Assembly: GCF_000208745.1 (NCBI RefSeq)
Contig: NC_030850.1
Span: forward strand, 6,042,957-6,106,956
From: Theobroma cacao
Lineage: Eukaryota; Streptophyta; Magnoliopsida; Malvales; Malvaceae
DNA: 64,000 bases
Direction of reading: 5' to 3'
The notes under the pieces were generated by a model. The model saw only the letters and a list, made by a program, of their open reading frames with translations. It had not been told where the DNA came from and made no database searches. Shown piece after piece: positions 1 to 11,062 of the stretch (within the stretch, counting starts at the first letter, position 1; each line of letters starts with the position of its first letter). The position numbers and the translations under genes are program-made.

Positions 1-533
1 CTCTAATTTCTCTACCTGAACAGAAAAGGGCATTAAAATTTCTTTCCTCTCTGTTTTCGTTTCTTGTTTTGACCAAGGACGGTAGCAAAAGAAATAAAAA
101 AACAAACTTTTTTTTTCTTTCCTTTCACTTTTCTATCATTCTTTCTATCAATCCATCTTTCTCTTCTCCCTTGTCAAGCAAGACCTAACAGTTGGACTAA
201 AAAATGACTATTATTTGGTGAAACATTTCAAAGACACAGAAATGATGATTGTCTTGTTTGAAGCTTTCTGATTAAAAATTGGATTTGAATTCAAAGCATC
301 TGCATCTCCAAACAAGGAAAACAAAATCCTACTCATAAAATTCTCTTTCTTCCTTTTTTATTTCCCAATTTGATACCATGTATTTTGATCATTTTAAGAA
401 ATTCCAGCATATCATAGAACAAAATTAGTAAAAAAAAATCTTAATAACTTAACAAGCATTATAAATATGATAAATGAACTTATGACATGATTAAAAACAG
501 TAGTAATTTATTTTAATTTTTCCATTTAAGTAC
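1..533 (-). other. Probable first intron of the shikimate kinase gene
   Basis: This stretch follows the GT donor of the first shikimate kinase exon on the minus strand. It is AT-rich with poly-T and poly-A runs, and neither strand shows a codable block resembling the kinase domain. The acceptor must lie outside the window. Confidence 0.5.
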
Positions 534-753
534 CTGAAAAGTTCTTGTAAGAAGAGCAGGAAACCTCGAAAGAGACTGATCTATTCCGATTAGAAGATGC
601 CTGAACCGGAAAGTGAGCCGAAACAACCACCCGTACCTTCTGGTCTTCCCATAGTCTCCGACCGAACCGCAAAGAACCGGTCGATTTTCTCCCAAAACTT
701 TCCGACTCAATCCATGTCGGATACTGCAACTTGCGTGCAACTCCTGCCTCCAT
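534..753 (-). CDS. SK: Shikimate kinase, plastidial, first coding exon (partial gene)
   Basis: Shikimate kinase phosphorylates shikimate at the 3-hydroxyl using ATP, in the plastid branch that makes chorismate and aromatic amino acids. Only the first coding exon is here: ATG at 753-751, 73 codons plus one base, ending in a clean CAG/GT donor at 534/533. The protein opens MEAGVARKLQYPTWIESESF and continues with RKSTGSLRF, RVVVSAHF and SFEVSCS blocks, in the order I remember from the N-terminus of plant shikimate kinases (tomato starts MEARVSQSLQLSSWI). It is rich in Ser and Arg with few acids, as expected of a transit peptide. The kinase domain (Walker A GxxGxGKT) must lie beyond the left edge; bases 1-533 look intronic. 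A probable 5'-leader intron runs from about 975 to 888 (GAG/GT donor, CTGCAG acceptor). The call rests on the transit-peptide region alone, so it is good but not certain. Confidence 0.72.
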
Positions 754-1276
754 TATCAACCTCCAACCGCCCTCGATTCAATCAATTTCAATAAATTCTT
801 CGACAAATTCTTAGTTCCTTTTTTCTTGTTAAAAAAAGAAACAAAATCCAGAAAAGCTCGGATTCAATTCAAGAGAAAACTCACGCACTGCAGGAAATAA
901 TCATATATATTAAATAATAAATAATAATTAATCTAACAAGATTAAGAAATTGAATTTCAATGGGAACTCAAGTACCTCAAAAAATTAATAGAGAAATTGA
1001 ATTGTGAAGAGCGTTGCCCTCTGACTCTCCGGTGAGCGGTAAGCGCTGTTTTTTAACTAAAATTATTTTTATATAATTTCTTCAATATGCAATTTGTTTT
1101 TGGCATTGAGCGTTGGCGCATTTTAAAGTGGGGGGTTTGGACTTGAAAACAGTATAAAGAATTTTTTTACAATTTAGATGTAATAAATTTTTAGATATAA
1201 TAATTATTACGTAAATCTTTTGGAAAATTATGGTTTGAAGATAATGTGGCGATGATGACGTGGAGGCTGGCCACTC

Positions 1277-1305
1277 CCACCAACCTCCGTGACGGGGGTT
1301 GGTGG
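1277..1305. repeat. Short perfect hairpin upstream of shikimate kinase
   Basis: CCACCAACC at 1277-1285 pairs perfectly with GGTTGGTGG at 1297-1305 across an 11-base loop, and three further loop bases on each side (TCC and GGG) can also pair. It sits in a GC-rich patch within AT-rich DNA, about 300 bases upstream of the likely transcription start of the shikimate kinase gene. Function is unknown. Confidence 0.6.
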
Positions 1306-2289
1306 CAACGACTAAACTAGCAAAAGAAACGAGTGGAGGAAGTGAGAGAAGGAAGGTAAGGGGTGACATTCACGTGCAAATTATTCAGGGGTAGTTGTTA
1401 CGGATTCTCGTTCTGCCACGTGTCTAAATTTGGGATACTATTATTTTGACCGGATATTCCAACATTTTAACTGGGATCAAGTCATGGTCTTGTCCATGGC
1501 CATGCGGTGGCCGTCAATTTTGTTTTTCTGATATTGGAATTAAGTTACTATAATCGGATCACTTAGGTAAATGTATTATTGAAGTATATGCTCAGATGTG
1601 ATAAACAATAATTAATTAAAGGGTTGAAAGTTATGGGCTATTATCTGTTGGACATTTTTAACTATAAGAATGAAAGAAAGAAAGTTTTTTAAATAATTAT
1701 AATTATTCAGAATTTATTTAAAGAAATAATTATATTTATTGAAAAATAGATAATCGTGTTCATTGAAAATAGATAGTTGTGTTTGTTTGGCAAAGTCATC
1801 TTTGTATATAAATAGAATTATCTAATTTTATGAAAAAATGAAAAAGATAAACAATTTACAATCATTCTCTCCAAATTCTTCTTAAATTATTTAGTAATAT
1901 TTTGTTGTAAAAATATTTTATAAAAGTTTGATAATATTGTCATATTTTAATAAGTGTTCAGTAGATTGATTTTATTAATGTAAAATGTAGTCAATTACTG
2001 AATTTTATTATATTTTCGATATTTATATGTTGTTAACTCTTTTGCACATTATAACTGGGTGAATAAAAATTTAATGACATGACATTAAGACACAACTTAA
2101 AGCCATTTCCCTAATATCTTCAAATTTCCAATCATGTGTTCTAACCATATTTATCATATTGAGCTGGTTAATGATTAAAGATTATACTTAATTGTTTAAA
2201 ATTATAATTAAAAAATAATGATAATATATTTTAATTATACATTTTTAAGAATAAAAATTGACATAATAGAAACTCTTGAATATTAAAAA
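1306..2289. other. Intergenic, no gene seen
   Basis: AT-rich DNA with no convincing coding block on either strand. ACGTG cores at about 1371 and 1418 resemble bZIP/bHLH sites but are too short to call. Confidence 0.5.
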
Positions 2290-2650
2290 AATTTAAATAA
2301 TTTTTTTTATCTCATCTAATTAAATTCGTATAATTTAATTTTAAACTAAATATGTCATTATAACAAATTAACTGTTAATTAATTATCGTTAATAAAAATA
2401 ACATTATCATTTTTAACATAATATAGAGTGAAATTGCACATAACAACATCATTATCATATATTATAATATGTCACATCAGTGTTATGTGACGTAAATTAA
2501 CAAATCATATTAGTGTTATGTAATATTTTGATTAACGATAATTAATAATAAATATTTTATTTTATTTTAAATAAAAATATAAAATATTGATTGAATGTAA
2601 TAAAAATAAAATAATTTTTTAAAACAACTAAAAGATTTTTCAAATATTAT
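2290..2650. repeat. AT-rich palindromic MITE-like repeat, copy 1
   Basis: The copy carries the family hallmarks: an arm with TTAATTAATTATCGTTAA near 2370-2395, a core with repeated GTGTTATGTGA motifs, then the inverse arm GATTAACGATAATTAATAAT near 2531 followed by AAATAAAAATATAAAATATT. Similar copies lie near 7770, 26490, 39210/40090 and 40620. Boundaries are approximate. Confidence 0.5.
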
Positions 2651-4489
2651 ACCTTAAAAATTAAAAATGTTTTGTTCGGACAAGTCAAATTAATATATTT
2701 TCAAACTTTTTATCATTTTTTTCATGATAAATAGGATGTTTTTTTTATTTTCAAAAATAGTTTGAAGTGGTCCTTAATCTAGAACGTCTATATTCTATAG
2801 TGTTGCACATTGTTTCAATCCGAATTGTTTTGGCGATTAAATTTTGTGAAGTGCCCTCAAATTTTGCGCAACACATATGGTAATGATACGAATTTTATAT
2901 TATTTTACTTACAATTATTCAATATTTATCTTATGTAACAAATTTGGATTGTTTTAGCTATTCTATGATCGGGGGCTGGGCCAACAACCTCCCTTCCCCT
3001 TGACCATGATAGTTAGGAAATATTTATTCGAGTGATTAAAAAGAGCATATTGAACACACGTTAAGAAATAAAAAATAAAAAAAAACAATCAGAGATCTAG
3101 TTTGGTCATTTACATCACGGATCTACTTGCAGAGATTTGGTAGGAGGGCTGGTTTTTTAAACTTTGTGCAGTGGGGCATAAAAACAATTATGTAAAATCT
3201 TATAAAATATAAAAACAATTAAAATAATTTTTTTTATACGTATAATCACCTGATTCTAAATCATATAATGATTTTATAAATCTCATTTTGTCTATCTTAA
3301 AATTTGAAACTGAAACTTTCAAAATGAAAACTTAAACTCTAATAATCCAAATGTCCTCTTGGATCACAATTTAAAAAAAAAAAATTTCAAACAATAAAAT
3401 CCAAAAAGCAAGTGCCAATTTATGTCTTGGATGATATACAAAATGCCTACAAATTAAGCATAAATTCAAGTAGTATGAACTTTACATAGTTGTTAATATT
3501 TCCTCTCAATATCAAAAAGCAAAAGAAGAGAGGAAAAGAAAAAAGAAACGGTTATATATAAATAATTTTGAGTCTTTAGTGATTTTTTCAAGGGTCAAAT
3601 CTAAATCATAATTAATTTTATATGAATAAATACATTACATGAACGTCGAGTGGAGGCCACATTCCCAATATTTTAATAACTGGACATCACATTACCGTAT
3701 ATGGTAAGAAGCATATCCTTCTGGCACCACGTGGTCCTGTTGCCTATTTAATTTCTTGTCTGGTTACGACCTTTCAATTTTACTGCGAAATGGTAGGTGT
3801 TCCATCTTTTTCCTGTTTTGCCTTTTTTCTTGTCAAATTTGAGTCCTGAATATCATTTATGTTGTTACAACTTGAATGCCCACACTATGTTTAAACACTT
3901 TTTAGATACTTTTCTTTAAAAAAAATTTATAATTTAAGAATATGAAATATAAAAAATTTAATCAATTAATTTGTATTTTTAAGGGATTTTAATCTTTTAT
4001 GATAAAAGAAGTTTTAGATTTTTTTTTATATTGACTAAATTTTTAATTAAAAAATTACTATAATTTAAAGTATATTGATTTTAACATACAAGGTATTAAA
4101 GTCATTTCATATATTCTAACATGGGTTTTAAAATAAAATTTTAATTTTTTTTTCTTTTAGTTTGTGTTTTTAATTCTTTTTCGTCTTCTTTTTTCTACTT
4201 CGTTTATGTCAATAAATTGTTGATATTTTCAAGTTTTCGGTGTCATTCGTTATTTCAGATCTCCTTTTCTCTTTTTTTTTTTTTTTAATTCTCTCACAGT
4301 TTCTATTGTTGTCGTTTTTTTATTTTTTTTCATATCTTTGTATTTCTTTTAGTTATTTCAAAAAAATTTAATTAGAATTTCAAGATTTCAATTTTTTGTT
4401 AGCGTTTCATTTCATTAGATGTTTTGCTCTTAATTTTATATATTTTTTGGTTTACAGTTTCAAGATGCCAGAATCAATCGCTAAACCCA
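2651..4489. other. Intergenic, no gene seen
   Basis: AT-rich DNA with poly-T tracts. Small GC-richer scraps near 2970-3010 and 3140-3180 (GGGGGCTGGGCC and GTGGGGCATAAAA) look like worn transposon ends but cannot be bounded. No coding exon could be supported. Confidence 0.45.
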
Positions 4490-5190
4490 TCTTTATATAC
4501 AACTAAAACATGATATTAATGATCCACTTGGTACAAAACTTAAATTGATTCCATCAATAAATCAAGAACACTTACCGGTTCTGCAAACTCTAAAACTTGG
4601 TTCAACAAATCCTAAAACAAATTCAATAAACCCTTAAACTGAATCAATAAATCTAAACCGATTCAATAAACTTTTAACTTGATTAAAAAAAACCTTTAAA
4701 TTTACCTGATTCGATTCGATTCAAGAAGCTTTAAACTCAATTTAGAAAACTCTTAACTGATTTGGTCTAGTCCAGCAAACCCTGAAACCAATTTGATGAA
4801 CTGTAGACTTAGTTTAGAAAACCCTTAAATCGATTTAATCTGATACAACAAATCTTGAAATCAATTTAACAAGCCCCAAACCTAATTGGTCTTACTCAAC
4901 AAACACTAAAATCGATTTAACAAACCCTAAAATCGATTTAACAAATCCTAACTCAATTCAAAAAACCCTTAAATTGATTCAATTGGATTTGATGAAACCC
5001 TTAAACCAATTTAATTTAATTCAATGAACTATAAACTAGTTCAACAAACTTTAAACTCAATTCAAAAAACCCCTAATTCTGTTCATAAAACTGTAAAATC
5101 AATTTAAAAAGCTTTTCCTCAATTCAAAAAACTTTAAAATCAATTTAATTTTTCCTAAAACCCTAATTATAATACTCAATAGTATTTTTT
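4490..5190. repeat. Degenerate minisatellite with telomere-like units
   Basis: About 700 bases of imperfect repeats built on a roughly 20-23-base unit like AAATCGATTTAACAAACCCT. Two near-perfect adjacent units lie at about 4911-4955. Other units vary CCTTAAA, CCCTAAA and AATTCAAT. On the minus strand the units read TTTAGGG/TTAAGGG, similar to the plant telomere repeat but interrupted by spacer. No open frame crosses it. Confidence 0.7.
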
Positions 5191-5813
5191 CAAAAAATTG
5201 ATTTAAATTTTTTTAAAGAAATAGAGAAAGACTTTAATTCGGCATAAAATTTAATACAACGAAATGGAAAGGACAATAGAGATAGTGTTCTTGGCATTGA
5301 GACCTCTCTTCTCAACACCACCTCCGTTCATGATACCGGTACTCCCCTTTGACTGGATGACCAATGCCTCTCCCTTAGCCTTCGTAGCTGAGTACGAATT
5401 ATGCTGAAAACTGAATCGTTGCCAATGAAGATTCCGTGAACCCTATAAAAAACGACAGTGGGAGAGGTCGTATAAATAAGCCTCAATAACAGTTTTAGCC
5501 ACTGTAAATTGCAGTCAAAATATAAGGATAATTAAACAAAAGTTCAAATAGATTCCGAAACTCTGAAAGTATAGTTTTCCTCGAACATTAACCCAATGAT
5601 GAAGCTGGTAGTTATTAATCCACGGATTAGGAGCCGCCTTGTGGAAAACTACCTCGACTCCTTCAAAGCTACAACAAAAATTAAAAACAATTTAAGAACT
5701 AGAGTGGAAATAAATGCGAGTTTTGAAACTTTTCGTACTTGAGCTTTGTGGCCAAGATAAGTGGACAGGCAACGATCACGACCCTAACGTAAAGCTTCAT
5801 CGAGAGTCCGTTT

Positions 5814-7393
5814 TAGGAATGTCAACGGGTAAGGTACTCATTAATTTTGAAATATCTCGAACTCTAATTTTATAAAAAATTAACTATTTGAATAATTTTA
5901 AAAATTATTATCTTAACTTTAATCCTATTATATTTTTACTACCTATAATTATTCTAACCTGTTTATATTAACAAAATTATTAAAATCTTCTTCATAGGTA
6001 TCCAATTACCTAAATTCGTATACATATATAATAATATTTCTCTACATATTCATAAAATTAACTACTACTTAAATTAATAAAAACAAAATAATAAAATTTA
6101 AATTTAAATAATTAAAAACAAATATCTTAAAAATAAACTTAAATAACTAAAAATAAATATTCATACAACGATATAAATTTAAATAATTAGTACATAAATA
6201 ATCCAAATAACAACATAAACTTAAATANNNNNNNNNNNNNNNNNNNNNNNNNNNNNNNNNNNNNNNNNNNNNNNNNNNNNNNNNNNNNNNNNNNNNNNNN
6301 NNNNNNNNNNNNNNNNNNNNNNNNNNNNNNNNNNNNNNNNNNNNNNNNNNNNNNNNNNNNNNNNNNNNNNNNNNNNNNNNNNNNNNNNNNNNNNNNNNNN
6401 NNNNNNNNNNNNNNNNNNNNNNNNNNNNNNNNNNNNNNNNNNNNNNNNNNNNNNNNNNNNNNNNNNNNNNNNNNNNNNNNNNNNNNNNNNNNNNNNNNNN
6501 NNNNNNNNNNNNNNNNNNNNNNNNNNNNNNNNNNNNNNNNNNNNNNNNNNNNNNNNNNNNNNNNNNNNNNNNNNNNNNNNNNNNNNNNNNNNNNNNNNNN
6601 NNNNNNNNNNNNNNNNNNNNNNNNNNNNNNNNNNNNNNNNNNNNNNNNNNNNNNNNNNNNNNNNNNNNNNNNNNTATATATATTAAAATTAATAATTTTA
6701 TAAGTTATAATTTGTATAATGTTAACATAAAATAAAAAATAAATATATTATATTTAATATATATATATACTAAAAGTATTAGTATATATATAATATAGGA
6801 ATTATATTTCTTATAAATGAACTCAAAATATATAATGTATATATATTTAAAAACATTCCAAGTTAATTAATAATCATAGTTTAATGAATTAATTTAATTA
6901 ACTATATGAGTTTGTCTTTAATTATATAAAATTAAAAAAATAGTTAGATTCCAAAACTATTCTAAACTCAAAGACTCTCTTTAAGTATATATATTATAAG
7001 TTATAATTTTTTTAATCTTAACACAAAATAAAAAGTATATATATTTATATTAAAAATGTATATAATAGTAATTATATTCCTTTATAATATGATATGATAT
7101 TCATATTATTTAAACATAATTAATAATCTAATAAATTTTTTATTTATATATATTAATGTCATCACATTAATAATTTGGCTAATTATATTTTTAATATATT
7201 TGTCAACATTTAACAAAAGAAATTATTTATCAAGATGGTATAGGCTTTGGATACTTTACTTCTTTACTTAGGTTCAAATCACATTGGTATCCAAAGAGTG
7301 ATATCTGAACTTGTTTATTGAGTACTCTAATCCAGTATAATCGGGTCTGGTATCTGCGGGTATCTTATAATAGGGTACCCGTTGACATCCGTA
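5814..7393. mobile_element. hAT-like DNA transposon inserted in the pseudogene, with assembly gap inside
   Basis: The terminal inverted repeats are TAGGAATGTCAACGGGTA at 5814 and, read inward from 7393, TACGGATGTCAACGGGTA. The flanks carry GTCCGTTT (5806-5813) and GTCTGTTT (7394-7401), an 8-base target-site duplication with one mismatch. TAGGRATGTCAA ends and 8-base duplications are typical of plant hAT elements. The visible interior is AT-rich with no transposase frame, but 447 bases are Ns, so autonomy cannot be judged. Confidence 0.75.
6228..6674. other. Assembly gap (447 Ns)
   Basis: A run of Ns inside the hAT-like element; the flanks are TA-rich low-complexity DNA, which probably caused the gap. 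The true size may differ. Confidence 0.99.
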
Positions 7394-7769
7394 GTCTGTT
7401 TTCCTCGTACGTTTCGAGGTCATTGCTAATAGGCAAATTGATGATTGAACAGTGAACATCTTGTATTTGATTAGCATTTCAACCAAATGACAGACGGCGA
7501 AACCTCTGTCGCCAGTTACCACGCACCATCTCTCCTCTCCCAACATTTTCCCATGCCCCATCTCCTTTTTGTACTTTTTTAGAAAAAATTTATAATTTAA
7601 AATATGAAATATAAAGTTTTAATAAGTTAATTTGTATTTTTTTTAAAAAAAATTACAATTCCAACAATCAAGCATAAGCAAAAAAATGCTCGAAGTAATT
7701 CTGGAAATTACTTATCTTCAATATTCTTTATTGAAATATAAAACACTTATTTTTCTTACGACAAAACTT

Positions 7770-8165
7770 TAATTGAAAAAAGCATAAAATTTAAAAAGTT
7801 TTTAAATAATTTTTTGTTTTTTATTATGTTTAATTAAATTTTTATAGTTTTTTTTTAGTCAAATTGATTTTTATAGTTAATGATATTTAAATAAAATATC
7901 ATTTATCATTTTATATCATAAATTGTTAAGGTAAAATGTTAATTTATATTGATATGATATGATGAAATGATCACATGATATTTTTTATTTTTCGCATCAA
8001 TGTAACGTGCAAATGAAATGATATATTGATGTGAAAATAAAATAATATGTAATATTTTAATTAATAACAGTTAATCAATTATTAATTACAAATACTTATT
8101 TTAAAATAAAAATACAAGAATTTAATTAGATATAATAAAATTAAAAATTTATTTAAAAAATTCAA
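7770..8165. repeat. AT-rich palindromic MITE-like repeat, copy 2, in the PPR promoter
   Basis: The left arm (TTTTTATTATGTTTAATTAA near 7818) is the inverse of the right arm (TTAGATATAATAAAATTAAA near 8124). The core holds ATCACATGATATTTTTTATT and the arm motif TTAATTAATAACAGTTAATC. It ends about 100 bases before the PPR start codon, so most of the proximal promoter is repeat-derived. Confidence 0.6.
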
Positions 8166-8266
8166 ATCTTGGATGCGTAGGCCACGTGTTTGGCACGAGG
8201 TTAAATTCCACTGGACCGTTAAGACTTGAAATTGAGAAGGAAGTTTCTATTCTCCCTCCAAGAAAA

Positions 8267-10810
8267 ATGAGAAACCATTACCTGTTAAAACTACATTTGC
8301 AACACATTCAAAAATCAACAAATAAACAAGCCTTTAATTTCTCGACATTAGTCTCAGCTCTTCTTCCACCAAAAGACCTATGTTTTTCCCCTATTAAACC
8401 CCGACTCAAAAGGCGCCAATTGGCCAACCTCCTCCAAAAACTACCTTCCCAAGACAATCCTATTTTATACTACAAAAGAATCCATGCCCAAATTATTGTT
8501 TCTGGGTTGGAATCCGACTCCTTTCTTACAAACATTCTCTTGAATCTTTACTCAAAATGTAATAATTTACGCCACCCGAGTAAACTGTTTGATAGAATGC
8601 CTGAAAAGAACTTGGTTTCTTGGTCTTCGATGGTTTCTATGTATACCCAACATGGGTATGATGAAAAGGCGCTGATTTTGTTTTTGGGCTTCCGAAGAAG
8701 TTGCGAAGAGAGTCCAAATGAGTATATTTTGGCTAGTGTCATTCGAGCTTGTATACAGTTGCGGGATGGAGGTGAAATGGGAGTTCAGATTCATGGTTTT
8801 GTATTTAAGAGTGGTTTTGATCAAGATGTTTATGTGGGGACTTCGTTGGTTGATTTTTACACGAAAAGTGGGTTTATATATGAAGCGAGATTGGTTTTTG
8901 ATGGTTTAAATGGGAAGAATGCGGTGACTTGGACGACAATGATAACAGGGTATGTTAAGAGTGGGAAGGGTGATGTGGCATTGCAATTGTTTAACCAAAT
9001 AAGAGAAACTGATGTTGTGGCAGATAGATATGTGCTGTCTAGTGTTTTGAGTGCATGTTCAGTGCTTGACTTTGTTGAAGGAGGAAAGCAGGTTCATTGC
9101 CATGTTTTGAGGAGGGGAGCAGAAATGGATGTTTCTGTCATTAATGTGCTTATAGATTTTTATTCTAAGTGCGGTAAGGTAAAAGCTGCACGCAGGCTTT
9201 TTGATGAGATGGTGGTTAGAAATGTTATTTCTTGGACTACAATGATTGCTGGCTACATGCAAAATTCATTTGACAGGGAAGCTATGAAGCTGTTTTCTGA
9301 GATGACCAGATTGGGTTGGAAGCCAGATGGCTTTGCTTGCACTAGTGTTCTCACATCATGTGGTTCACTCGAGGCTCTTGATCAGGGGAGACAAGTGCAT
9401 GCTTACACTATCAAGGCCAATCTTGAGTCTGATGATTTTGTAACAAATGGTTTGATAGATATGTATGCAAAATGCTATTCACTGAATGATGCAAGAAGAG
9501 CGCTTGACATTATGGGTGATCAGAACGTGGTCTCATATAATGCGATGATTGAAGGATACTCAAGTCAGGAGAAGCTATCTGAAGCATTGGACTTGTTCCA
9601 CAACATGAGACTCAGGTCATTCTCACCAAGCCTTTTAACTTTTGTTAGCCTTCTTGGTGCATCAGCTGCATTATGTACCATAGAACTGAGTAGGCAGATT
9701 CATACACTTATCATCAAATTTGGGGTATCTTTGGACATATTTGTTGGAAGTTCTCTAATAGATGTTTATTCAAAGTGTTCATATGTTAGAGATGCAAGAT
9801 ATATATTTGAGGAGATGAACGAGAAAGATATTGTTGTTTGGAATGCATTGTTTTTTGGCTATACGCAACAATTGGAAAACGAAGAGGCTCTCAAACTCTT
9901 CTGCAAATTACAACTATCAAGACAAAAACCTAATGAATTCACTTTTGCTGCCTTAATGACAGCTTCAAGTAACCTAGCAAGTCTCCAAAATGGTCAACAG
10001 TTTCACACTCAGCTGATAAAACATGCGATGGACTCTGATCCCTTTGTCACAAATGCCATTATTGACATGTATGCTAAATGTGGAAGCTTTGAAGATGCTT
10101 GTAAAACATTTAATTCTGCCATTTGGAGGGATGTTGTATGTTGGAATTCCATGATCTCAACATATGCTCATCATGGTGAAGCTGAAGGCGCTCTTGAGAC
10201 ATTTGAAAGAATGCTTAAAGAAGGAATCAAACCCAATTATGTAACATTTGTTGGTCTACTCTCAGCATGTGTGCATGCAGGGTTTGTAGAGCTTGGACTC
10301 CATCACTTTGAGTCAATGTCTACATTTGGAGTTGAAGCGGGGATTGAACATTATGCTTGTGTGGTATCTCTGTTGGGCCATGCTGGTAAATTATATGAAG
10401 CAAAGGCCTTAATTGAGACAATGCCAATAAAAACTGCAGCAGTGTTATGGAGATCCTTACTTAGTGCATGTAGGATTGCTGGTAATGTTGAATTGGGAAA
10501 ATATGCAGCAGAAAGGGCAATTTCAATTGATCCAATGGATAGTGGTTCATATACTTTACTTTCAAATATTTTTGCATCTAAAGGTATGTGGGCAGATGTT
10601 AAGAGGGTGAGGGCGAGAATGGACTTAGAAGGTGTACTTAAAGAACCTGGGTGTAGTTGGATTGAAGTTAATAATGAGACTAATGTGTTTATTGCAAGGG
10701 ATAGAACTCATCATGAGGCCAATTTAATATACTTAGTTTTGGACAATTTAATTATGCATATCAAGGGTGCTGGATATGTGCCTGATATTGCCAACACTCC
10801 TGATAAATGA
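8267..10810 (+). CDS. Pentatricopeptide repeat protein, PLS class, E subgroup
   Basis: An organelle-targeted RNA-binding protein; members of this class usually specify C-to-U editing sites in plastid or mitochondrial transcripts. The gene is a single exon of 847 codons. I place the start at ATG 8267 (MRNHYLLKL). The frame is open further upstream, but only a GTG precedes it. The first 70 or so residues are basic and Ser/Leu-rich, like a targeting peptide. From about residue 95 onward the protein is a continuous array of PPR motifs (KNLVSWSSMVSMYTQHG, KNAVTWTTMITGYVKSG, RDVVCWNSMISTYAHHG and others), roughly 18 to 20 repeats. It ends with E/E+ type sequence (LWRSLLSACRIAGNVELGK, EPGCSWIEV) and lacks a DYW deaminase domain, so it would need a DYW partner for editing. 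It closely resembles Arabidopsis At4g39530 as I remember it. The stop codon lies inside a tandem duplication. Confidence 0.93.
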   Translation: MRNHYLLKLHLQHIQKSTNKQAFNFSTLVSALLPPKDLCFSPIKPRLKRRQLANLLQKLPSQDNPILYYKRIHAQIIVSGLESDSFLTNILLNLYSKCNNLRHPSKLFDRMPEKNLVSWSSMVSMYTQHGYDEKALILFLGFRRSCEESPNEYILASVIRACIQLRDGGEMGVQIHGFVFKSGFDQDVYVGTSLVDFYTKSGFIYEARLVFDGLNGKNAVTWTTMITGYVKSGKGDVALQLFNQIRETDVVADRYVLSSVLSACSVLDFVEGGKQVHCHVLRRGAEMDVSVINVLIDFYSKCGKVKAARRLFDEMVVRNVISWTTMIAGYMQNSFDREAMKLFSEMTRLGWKPDGFACTSVLTSCGSLEALDQGRQVHAYTIKANLESDDFVTNGLIDMYAKCYSLNDARRALDIMGDQNVVSYNAMIEGYSSQEKLSEALDLFHNMRLRSFSPSLLTFVSLLGASAALCTIELSRQIHTLIIKFGVSLDIFVGSSLIDVYSKCSYVRDARYIFEEMNEKDIVVWNALFFGYTQQLENEEALKLFCKLQLSRQKPNEFTFAALMTASSNLASLQNGQQFHTQLIKHAMDSDPFVTNAIIDMYAKCGSFEDACKTFNSAIWRDVVCWNSMISTYAHHGEAEGALETFERMLKEGIKPNYVTFVGLLSACVHAGFVELGLHHFESMSTFGVEAGIEHYACVVSLLGHAGKLYEAKALIETMPIKTAAVLWRSLLSACRIAGNVELGKYAAERAISIDPMDSGSYTLLSNIFASKGMWADVKRVRARMDLEGVLKEPGCSWIEVNNETNVFIARDRTHHEANLIYLVLDNLIMHIKGAGYVPDIANTPDK

Positions 10811-11062
10811 TTGAAATGAGATCTGGTGGGAATAGCATAACTGACAAATGGATTCTTTGAAGTTCTTTGTTATGCAGCTCATCCTATATATCGAGCTTGA
10901 AGTGACATATTATGCATAATAAGGGGCTTGATATGTGCCTTTTATTGCCAAACTCTCGATACAGAGTTGAGATGACCTTGTGCCAACAGTGTAGCAGACA
11001 AATAAGTTTGAAGTTCTTTGTTATGCTGCTCATTCTAAATACTGAGCTCAAAGGGACATCTA
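10754..11062 (+). repeat. Tandem duplication across the PPR stop codon and 3' UTR
   Basis: Two diverged copies with a period of about 158 bases. Unit 1 (10754-10911) covers the last 18 codons, the stop and the start of the UTR; unit 2 starts at 10912. Shared blocks are ATGCATA, GATATGTGCCT-TATTGCCAA and TTTGAAGTTCTTTGTTATGC (10853 and 11007), then GAGCT-AA-G-GACAT. Unit 2 no longer keeps the frame. Confidence 0.8.

Larger units (their letters stand above)
5240..7561 (-). pseudogene. 3beta-hydroxysteroid dehydrogenase/decarboxylase pseudogene, split by a transposon
   Basis: The parent family removes the C-4 carboxyl group of sterol intermediates using NAD+ in the endoplasmic reticulum. Starting from ATG 7561, the minus strand encodes GEERWCVVTGDRGFAVCHLV, a form of the family's Rossmann start (CVVTGGRGFAARHLVEML). 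Homology stops at 7394 at a transposon and resumes below 5806 with DEALR, an in-frame TAG, GRDRCLSTYLGHKAQV. After an intron (donor about 5736, acceptor about 5670) it continues EGVEVVFHKAAPNPWINNYQ. A second intron-like gap and a deletion follow, then RLIY and VHGIFIGND in shifted frames. The last similarity is NSYSATKAKGEALVIQ, the catalytic YxxxK region, at about 5400-5345. Retained introns point to gene duplication, not a processed copy. The C-terminal half is absent. Stops and frameshifts make it nonfunctional. Confidence 0.85.

Noticed and set aside
8186..8266. Upstream extension of the PPR reading frame to 8186
   Set aside because: The extension would start with GTG and contains no ATG before 8267; the family begins near the ATG.
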